Assembly: GCA_002718995.2 (NCBI GenBank)
Contig: PBGL02000026.1
Coordinates: 1-58,943 of the forward strand
Direction of reading: 5' to 3'
Source of the DNA: Methanobacteriota archaeon
GTDB taxonomy: Archaea > Thermoplasmatota > Poseidoniia > Poseidoniales > Thalassarchaeaceae
DNA: 58,943 nucleotides
Both the position numbers and the translations under genes were made by a program. The notes beneath the pieces were generated by a model. It searched no databases, was not told the origin of the DNA, and saw only the letters and a program-made list of their open reading frames with translations. Below are positions 53,987 to 58,943 of this stretch, in pieces; the stretch's first letter is position 1, and every line of letters begins with the position of its first letter.

Positions 53987-55366
53987 TCAGGACCTAGTAA
54001 CAGGAGGATTCTCCCCTAGGAGGTCTGAGTCCCACCCCTCTGCCACTGCCTCCCTGTCAGCCCCTCCCGAAAGGAGGAAGTGGAGCTTGACCAGGGCGGA
54101 GCCGGGCGGGCAGAGTGAGCCGTTCCCGATCATGCCGATGGACTGCTGGTCCCTTCCCTTGCTGTACACGTCCAAGTGTACGGGGCCGTGAACAGTCTGG
54201 GCGACCACGACTGCGACCCCTCCCGAGGAGCAGTAGTCCTCGATGAGTAGCCTGAGCTTCGTGTTCTCCGGGGAGTCCCCCTGGGGGTCCGAGATCGGGA
54301 GGTGGCCGAGGCCGGTGCCGTGGAAGAGGAGCGCATCGTAGCCTGACTCTATTGCCGAGTTGACCATGTCGGAATGGAGGTGTCCGTCCGAAACGAACTG
54401 CGCTATCCTGATGCCCTCGTCGAACATGGTTGGAGAAATCGCCTCGGGACGAGCGTCGTGGGGGTCGAGGTCGGCCATAGAGATGCTCGGGCCATCGCTT
54501 CCGAGCTCGACATGCGCGAGTGGCTCCTGATTGATCGCCTTGAACGCGTCTCTTCGAGAGGAGTGGTACTTCCTGCAGGCGCACCCGGGGAGAACAGCGC
54601 ACCTGCCATCGGAGGAGGAGGCGTGTACTACGACCACAGAGGAGTCCCTGTAGCCGGTCGGAGAGGGGCCGTGGGCAGCCCAGTGCACGGCGGATATCAG
54701 GTTCTCGGCCGCATCTGACGAGCCTCTGTCAGGGGACCTCTGAGATCCTGTTAGGGCGATCCTCCCAGGGGGCCTTCCGCCTCCGCCCGACCAGCCGTAC
54801 GACATGGCAGCGGAAGTCAGGTGGAGGGTGTCTGTCCCATGGGTGATCACAACTCCTACCGCACCTTCGGCGAACGCCTCCTCGGTGGCTCTCAGCATCC
54901 TGTTCCAGTGCCTTGGCCTGATGTCGTCAGACCACATGTTCCCCAGCTTGACCGCGCGTATCCTGGCTATCGAACGGAGCTCTGGTACCGCGTCCAAGAG
55001 CTCGTTTGGCTCGAAGCGAGCGGTGACGGCGCCCGTGGAGTAGTCGACCTTGCTGGCTATCGTCCCCCCCGTGTGAATCAGGTGGACCAGTGGGAGGGAC
55101 TCGTCCTGTGGCACTGGCTCGGGCTCCTCGTCCGGCTGTGTCTGGGGGACTGGGTCGGTGATCTCGAATGACTCCACATACGACTCCGGGAACGACAGAT
55201 TGTAGCCATTTACGAGCTTGACAGTGACCAAACCCGGGCCTGCTCCGGGAAGGGCTATGCCCGTATGCTCATCCAGTCCGGCCCATGTCTTCACGACCAG
55301 TCGGACGGGCGTTCCCGGGTCCGGCCAGCCCTCCATGGCACTCAGGGAATCGTCACGGCCCATCAA
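53987..55366 (-). CDS. gatD: Glutamyl-tRNA(Gln) amidotransferase subunit D
   Basis: 459 residues. An N-terminal beta domain (about 15-70) is followed by the asparaginase-like domain: LIHTGGTIASK with the first catalytic Thr, ITHGTDTLHLTSAAM with the Thr-Asp pair, and RRDAFKAIN with the Lys. With GatE it forms the archaea-specific amidotransferase that makes Gln-tRNA. The gatE gene is elsewhere. The N-terminal domain rules out a plain asparaginase. Start choice among early Met (Met1, Met2, Met11) is open. Confidence 0.9.
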   Translation of the reverse strand: MMGRDDSLSAMEGWPDPGTPVRLVVKTWAGLDEHTGIALPGAGPGLVTVKLVNGYNLSFPESYVESFEITDPVPQTQPDEEPEPVPQDESLPLVHLIHTGGTIASKVDYSTGAVTARFEPNELLDAVPELRSIARIRAVKLGNMWSDDIRPRHWNRMLRATEEAFAEGAVGVVITHGTDTLHLTSAAMSYGWSGGGGRPPGRIALTGSQRSPDRGSSDAAENLISAVHWAAHGPSPTGYRDSSVVVVHASSSDGRCAVLPGCACRKYHSSRRDAFKAINQEPLAHVELGSDGPSISMADLDPHDARPEAISPTMFDEGIRIAQFVSDGHLHSDMVNSAIESGYDALLFHGTGLGHLPISDPQGDSPENTKLRLLIEDYCSSGGVAVVVAQTVHGPVHLDVYSKGRDQQSIGMIGNGSLCPPGSALVKLHFLLSGGADREAVAEGWDSDLLGENPPVTRS

Positions 55367-55400
55367 TGGCTCGCCCGAACTGAGTCGGGAAAGGGGTTGG

Positions 55401-55407
55401 TTTATCC
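55401..55407 (+). promoter_or_regulatory. TATA box for the lipoprotein gene
   Basis: TTTATCC lies 23-29 bp before the ATG at 55430, which would place the transcript start at or near the ATG, a leaderless message. The 63-bp gap is divergent from gatD. Confidence 0.5.
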
Positions 55408-55429
55408 CCTGAACAGAAATCCTGAGCCT

Positions 55430-56344
55430 ATGAGGGCAATAGCTCTGTCAGTCGCCCTACTGATGCTCAGCCTCCCACTTGCGGGATGCATCTCCGAGGA
55501 GGGCGAGGATCCCGACAAGCAGTGGATAGAGGATGACTCGGACCTCTTGGAGCTGGAGGACTCGGGGGTCTGCGGCGATCTGGACGGTGATGGTGAGTTG
55601 GACTGCCCCCTGACCGGGTACATCCCCGAGACAATGCCGTGGTGGTGCAACTCGACAGGAATCGGGGGCCATCACGTGGATCCCTTCTACGAGGGCATGG
55701 AGAAGGGGCCACTGTCCTTCAGCCAGTGCGAGACGCTGACAGAGGAGTTCCAAGCGGCCCTCGGGTGGGCCTCTCAGTGGCCGACCCTGGCTGACGCTGA
55801 GGCGGCTGGATTCCACATGCTGGTTGGATACACCGAGGGCATGGGGACCCACCACACCATGCTGAACGACTTCATGATGTCCGACGAGGACTTCGACACC
55901 AGCGCACCGGAGTTCCCTGGGACCTCGCTGGACGAAGAGTTCGACTACTCCCAACCGGAGTTCCTCATGTTCGCGGGCGAGGAGCCCGGCTCGGAGCTCG
56001 TTGGATTCGCTTGGCTGGTCCACGCGCCGGCCGACTCCCCTCCCGAGGGATTCACAGGAGACAACGACTGGTGGCACCGCCACGATTCGCTGTGCTTCCA
56101 GGTAGATGCGATGCTCGTGATGGGCGAGGACCTGACCGAGGACAAGTGCTCGGACAGGGGCGGCGAGAACGTGGCCCTCGAGGAGTACTGGATGGCCCAC
56201 GCCTGGATAGTGAGGCCATGGCTCACGCACGAGGACGTATTCACCAACCACCACCCCTGCCTCACGGATGAGGGGGCCATCGAGGACCCCGAGGACGGCT
56301 GCTGGCTCGAGAGCACCGGGCACGTTGGCCACGACATAGAGTAG
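55430..56344 (+). CDS. Predicted lipoprotein, His/Trp/Asp-rich, unknown function
   Basis: 304 residues. The start MRAIALSVALLMLSLPLAGC has a lipobox with Cys20. An acidic linker follows, then a compact domain with repeated His pairs and aromatic residues: GGHHVDPF, GMGTHHTMLNDF, PEFLMF, LVGFAWLVH, DNDWWHRHDSLCF, YWMAHAWIVRPW and TNHHPCL. The pattern suggests a metal-binding or haem-independent redox site, but I do not recognise a named family. The ATG was chosen over the upstream open frame because the signal peptide begins there. Confidence 0.7.
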   Translation: MRAIALSVALLMLSLPLAGCISEEGEDPDKQWIEDDSDLLELEDSGVCGDLDGDGELDCPLTGYIPETMPWWCNSTGIGGHHVDPFYEGMEKGPLSFSQCETLTEEFQAALGWASQWPTLADAEAAGFHMLVGYTEGMGTHHTMLNDFMMSDEDFDTSAPEFPGTSLDEEFDYSQPEFLMFAGEEPGSELVGFAWLVHAPADSPPEGFTGDNDWWHRHDSLCFQVDAMLVMGEDLTEDKCSDRGGENVALEEYWMAHAWIVRPWLTHEDVFTNHHPCLTDEGAIEDPEDGCWLESTGHVGHDIE

Positions 56345-56383
56345 AGTCGCCACCATCATGTGCCACCACCCTGCCCCTGACGC

Positions 56384-57223
56384 GTGCTCGAGGACGTGCT
56401 GCCTGCGGCGATAGCTGCCGGAGCGGTCGCCATCCTCGTCACCGTGCTGATAGAGAGGTACGGGGGAGTAGTAGGGGGTGCGCTGGGCACGGTGCCCACC
56501 ACGATCGTCCCCGCAGTCGCCGGAATGGCCTCGGCGCAGGGTGACGCCGAGCTCATGGAGAGCCTGTCCGTCGTGCCGGCGGGGATGCTCGTCAACGCCA
56601 TCTTCCTCTCCGTCTGGATATTCCTCCCCTCCAGGCTCGAGGGGTTGCCGCTGAACCGCTCGCTGGCACTCACCGCCATGTCGGCACTCGTGGTCTGGGC
56701 CGTGGTGGGAACGGTCGCCGTGCTCGCCATCGGGAGCGCCCAGGATGGAGGGGCGTCCCCCGAGTCGATCGCAGCCGCTGGGATAGCGATGACCGGGGCA
56801 TTCGGGCTGATCCTCGGATGGAGCCCCGGCGAGGCGCCATCGGGTAGCGAGAGCGTGGGGGCATCCGTCCTCCTGGCAAGGGGCGGCATGGCTGCCACCG
56901 CCATCGGAGCATCGGTCTGGGTCGCGGGCCTCGGCTACCCCTTGGTCGCCGGCCTCGCGTCAGTGTTCCCCGCGATATTCCTGACCTCGATGGTCGCCCT
57001 CTGGATCTCCCAGGGGCCCTCCGTGCCCCGAGGGGCGGCTGCCCCGATGCTCCTGGGGGGCGGGTCCGTGGGGGTGTACGCGATAGTGGCGATGACCGCG
57101 ATAGGGGACTACGGCATGGCGATGGGGTCAGTGGTCGCGTGGGCCGTGGCGGTGGTGGGGTGGTCGCTGCCATCCTACGCCTTCCTGAACTGGAGGAGCA
57201 GGGCCGTTGGGTCTAATGATTAA
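56384..57223 (+). CDS. Duplicated small-residue-rich membrane protein (DUF3147-like)
   Basis: 279 residues from a GTG. About eight helices rich in Ala, Gly and Val. RYGGVVGGALGTVPTTIVPA near the start and GYPLVAGLASVFPAIFLTSM later look alike, so the protein is probably an internal duplication of a four-helix unit, as in DUF3147-type proteins. No substrate can be named. The gene is strongly GC-rich. Confidence 0.55.
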   Translation: MLEDVLPAAIAAGAVAILVTVLIERYGGVVGGALGTVPTTIVPAVAGMASAQGDAELMESLSVVPAGMLVNAIFLSVWIFLPSRLEGLPLNRSLALTAMSALVVWAVVGTVAVLAIGSAQDGGASPESIAAAGIAMTGAFGLILGWSPGEAPSGSESVGASVLLARGGMAATAIGASVWVAGLGYPLVAGLASVFPAIFLTSMVALWISQGPSVPRGAAAPMLLGGGSVGVYAIVAMTAIGDYGMAMGSVVAWAVAVVGWSLPSYAFLNWRSRAVGSND

Positions 57224-57259
57224 GTGCCACCGGGAACCGGGGCCGAACGAGGAATCGGA

Positions 57260-57484
57260 ATGAAGATACTAGTACTGAACCAGAGCGACTTCGACAGGCG
57301 CATCAGAGCCGCTGTGGCGGTAATCCTACTCACATTCTACGCGACCACCTCGGACCAGGGTTCGACCCTGGCCCTGGGCTGCCTGATGGTGGCCCTCGTG
57401 CTCGTCTTCAACGCGGTCTCGGGCAACTGCTACATCTACAGGACCCTGGGCATAAACACGTGCCCGCTCCCGGACTCAGAGTGA
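57260..57484 (+). CDS. DUF2892 membrane protein (YgaP membrane-domain-like)
   Basis: 74 residues with two helices. DFDRRIRAAVAVIL opens the family, and GNCYIYRTLGINTC has the two Cys seen in DUF2892 proteins. In bacteria this domain is fused to a rhodanese in YgaP; here it stands alone. The ATG at 57260 is chosen. Its stop overlaps the convergent methyltransferase by 9 bp. Confidence 0.75.
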   Translation: MKILVLNQSDFDRRIRAAVAVILLTFYATTSDQGSTLALGCLMVALVLVFNAVSGNCYIYRTLGINTCPLPDSE

Positions 57485-58099
57485 TGCGGGCTTGGTCCCG
57501 ATCATGGCGAGGGTGCCCACGAAGCCGTCCTTGAGCCCGACCCTCCTCATCTCGACGTCCTCGAAGCCGGCGTCCACCATGCCCTGCCTCCACTGCTCCT
57601 CGCTGAGCGTGGTCATGTGGACGCTGAGGCCCACCGGCCAGTCCAGGCTGTCCTCGTTCTCCAGGTAGTGGTCGACGCCCGCCACCAGGGTCCCCCCTGG
57701 CTCAAGCCAGTCGTCGTATATCGCGGAGAGCATCGAGAGCGGGTCGCGGAGGTAGTAGAGGAACTCCATCGAGTGCACGAGCGAGAACCTGCGCCCCGGC
57801 GCCCAGCCGGGAAGGAGGGCGTGGTGGAACTCCCCGTCCCCCCTGGACCTCGCCTTCCTGATCATCTCCTCCGAGCCGTCCACCCCGACGGCGGAGGTGC
57901 AGCCCTCGGTCTGCTCCAGGCTCCTGCACACCCACCCGTTGCCGCAGCCGACGTCGATCGCCGAGAACGGTCCATCGAGCCTCGACAGGGCGATGGATAG
58001 CATCTCGTGCACGGATGCCGCGTGGCCGCTCTCCATCCCCAGGTCCCTGTCCCTCAGGGCCCACTCGGAGAAGACCTCTGTCGCGTCCCTTTCGGCCAT
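57476..58099 (-). CDS. Class I SAM-dependent methyltransferase
   Basis: About 207 residues from the Met at 58099 (58123 also possible). IDVGCGNGWVCRSLEQ is the SAM-binding loop, VGVDGSEEMIRKAR the acidic loop, FSLVHSMEFLYYL the motif-II position, and WLEPGGTLVAGVD the following strand. The substrate is unknown. It is divergent from the LysE gene. Confidence 0.8.
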   Translation of the reverse strand: MAERDATEVFSEWALRDRDLGMESGHAASVHEMLSIALSRLDGPFSAIDVGCGNGWVCRSLEQTEGCTSAVGVDGSEEMIRKARSRGDGEFHHALLPGWAPGRRFSLVHSMEFLYYLRDPLSMLSAIYDDWLEPGGTLVAGVDHYLENEDSLDWPVGLSVHMTTLSEEQWRQGMVDAGFEDVEMRRVGLKDGFVGTLAMIGTKPASL

Positions 58100-58171
58100 G
58101 CCCCGGGCTCGGTGTGCGGCCAATCAAGGTGACGGGGGCGGGTTCAAGTCGTGGCACGCCGCCCTCGGCGC

Positions 58172-58786
58172 ATGGGGCTGTGGCTGGCAGGGATAGAGGG
58201 GTTCGCCCTGAGCATGGGCCTGATACTCGCTATCGGCCCCCAGAACATCTTCGTCCTGAGGCAGGGCCTCCTGAGGAGCCACGTCTTCGCGGTCTGCCTC
58301 GTTTGCTCGCTCTCGGACGCCCTCCTGATCAGCGCTGGCGTGCTGGGCCTCGGCTCCGTGCTCGCGGGGATCGAGGGCGCCGAGCTCCTGGTGTCGGTCG
58401 CTGCGGCCCTGTTCATCGGCGGCTACGGCGTGATGAGGGTCAGGTCGGCCATGGACCCGGTGGGGATGTCTGTCGGGGAGGACGAGGCGATGGCGCTCGG
58501 CCCCACCATAGGCACCGCCCTCGCGTTCACGTTCCTCAACCCTCACGTCTACCTGGACACCGTCCTCGTGATAGGCGGGGCCGCCAGCAGGTACTCGGTC
58601 GACGACAGGGTCGCCTTCGCGGTCGGTGCCTCGCTCGCCTCCTTCCTGTTCTTCTTCGCGCTCGGCTACGGGGCGGGGAGGCTCTCCTCGGTGCTCGACA
58701 GGCCTGAGTCGTGGAGGGCCATCGACATGGGCATCGCGTGCGTGATGTTCGTCATCGCCGGCGCAATAGCCTACCCAGTCCTCTGA
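58172..58786 (+). CDS. LysE/ArgO-family amino-acid exporter
   Basis: 204 residues, about six helices. LILAIGPQNIFVLRQG is the family signature, and FTFLNPHVYLDTV the second conserved motif. It exports basic amino acids in characterised members; the substrate here is inferred. The ATG at 58172 is chosen over a GTG at 58151. Its end overlaps the next convergent gene by 35 bp. Confidence 0.88.
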   Translation: MGLWLAGIEGFALSMGLILAIGPQNIFVLRQGLLRSHVFAVCLVCSLSDALLISAGVLGLGSVLAGIEGAELLVSVAAALFIGGYGVMRVRSAMDPVGMSVGEDEAMALGPTIGTALAFTFLNPHVYLDTVLVIGGAASRYSVDDRVAFAVGASLASFLFFFALGYGAGRLSSVLDRPESWRAIDMGIACVMFVIAGAIAYPVL

Positions 58787-58943
58787 GGCCCTTGCGCCTG
58801 GCGAGTATCTGCGGCGGCACCCTGTACGTGTAGTCCGTGCTCGGTCCGATCAGGCGGATGGAGGACCCCGAGTCGTCGATCTGCACCCTGTCGAAGCTGG
58901 AGTCTATCCCGTGGAGCGGCATGTTGGCCACCATCCCCCCGTC
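58752..58943 (-). CDS. C-terminal part of an unrecognised protein, cut by the window edge
   Basis: The frame is open through the right edge, so only about 63 C-terminal residues are seen. It has the pattern QIDDSGSSIRLIGPS and YRVPPQILARRKGL, then a very basic end (GRLLRRR). The convergent overlap with lysE resembles other gene ends here, which supports a real gene. Confidence 0.5.
   Translation of the reverse strand, partial: DGGMVANMPLHGIDSSFDRVQIDDSGSSIRLIGPSTDYTYRVPPQILARRKGLRGLGRLLRRR

Noticed and set aside
55457-56359. 300-codon minus-strand frame opposite the lipoprotein
   Set aside because: The plus strand has a signal peptide, lipobox and promoter; the minus frame has no recognisable domain and results from GC-rich codons.
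56670-57173. Long minus-strand open frame opposite the DUF3147-like gene
   Set aside because: Arg/Pro-rich artefact of high GC; the plus-strand protein has clear membrane helices.

Overview
The window looks like a piece of a euryarchaeal chromosome, most likely from the planktonic Marine Group II (Poseidoniales/Thermoplasmatota) lineage. Evidence for an archaeon: uL16/L10e, eS6, aIF2-gamma, an archaeal-type HGPRTase, Dph2, Orc1/Cdc6, RPA with its COG3390 partner, GatD, Pelota, a complete A-type ATP synthase operon, geranylgeranyl reductase and a long-chain prenyl synthase. Evidence for the marine group: bacterial-looking genes mixed in (SMC-ScpA-ScpB, class II HMG-CoA reductase, NadB, formate-THF ligase, RNase PH), very short intergenic gaps, and a large Asp-rich surface protein with LDL-receptor-like repeats and a PGF-CTERM-like tail. 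The lineage is inferred from gene content; no rRNA is present to confirm it.

Layout. 1-3174: tRNA-Ser, a DUF4105 (Lnb-like) membrane protein, AroA and an EamA transporter. 3180-9247: translation and replication block: L10e, HGPRTase, Dph2, Orc1/Cdc6, eS6, aIF2-gamma, a PIN protein and a DUF357 protein. 9244-11446: an Orc-like AAA+ protein with a degenerate P-loop, followed by about 230 bp of very AT-rich DNA carrying many TTAACGC/GCGTTAA copies, the best candidate for a replication origin or a dedicated operator. 11447-18315: HMG-CoA reductase, then convergent smc-scpA-scpB. 18484-23476: NadB, a ketopantoate reductase and a site-2-protease-like membrane protein that has lost its zinc histidines. 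23536-32112: A-type ATP synthase operon in the order H-I-K-E-C-F-A-B-D, read right to left. 32193-36203: a methyltransferase, a tandemly duplicated membrane protein, geranylgeranyl reductase and prenyl synthase. 36270-41094: a HemC-like protein, a three-SAP-domain protein, and RPA with its partner. 41331-48351: MogA, RNase PH, tRNA-Phe, an AP-endonuclease-IV-like protein, Pelota, formate-THF ligase and AroE. 48307-58943: envelope and metabolism genes (surface protein, acyl-CoA carboxylase beta subunit, Old Yellow Enzyme, GatD, lipoprotein, small membrane proteins, methyltransferase, LysE exporter, and a truncated gene at the edge).

Functional themes. Chromosome maintenance genes (Orc1/Cdc6, Orc-like protein, SMC/ScpAB, RPA pair, SAP protein) are concentrated in the left two thirds. 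Archaeal membrane lipid genes (HMG-CoA reductase, prenyl synthase, geranylgeranyl reductase) are dispersed. Base composition changes along the window: roughly 50% GC on the left, about 26% in the 11.1-11.3 kb gap, and about 60-75% in sampled lines after 56 kb. No CRISPR array, insertion sequence, integrase or rRNA was seen. Overlapping stop-start pairs (ATGA) and convergent gene ends that share bases are common, indicating a streamlined genome.
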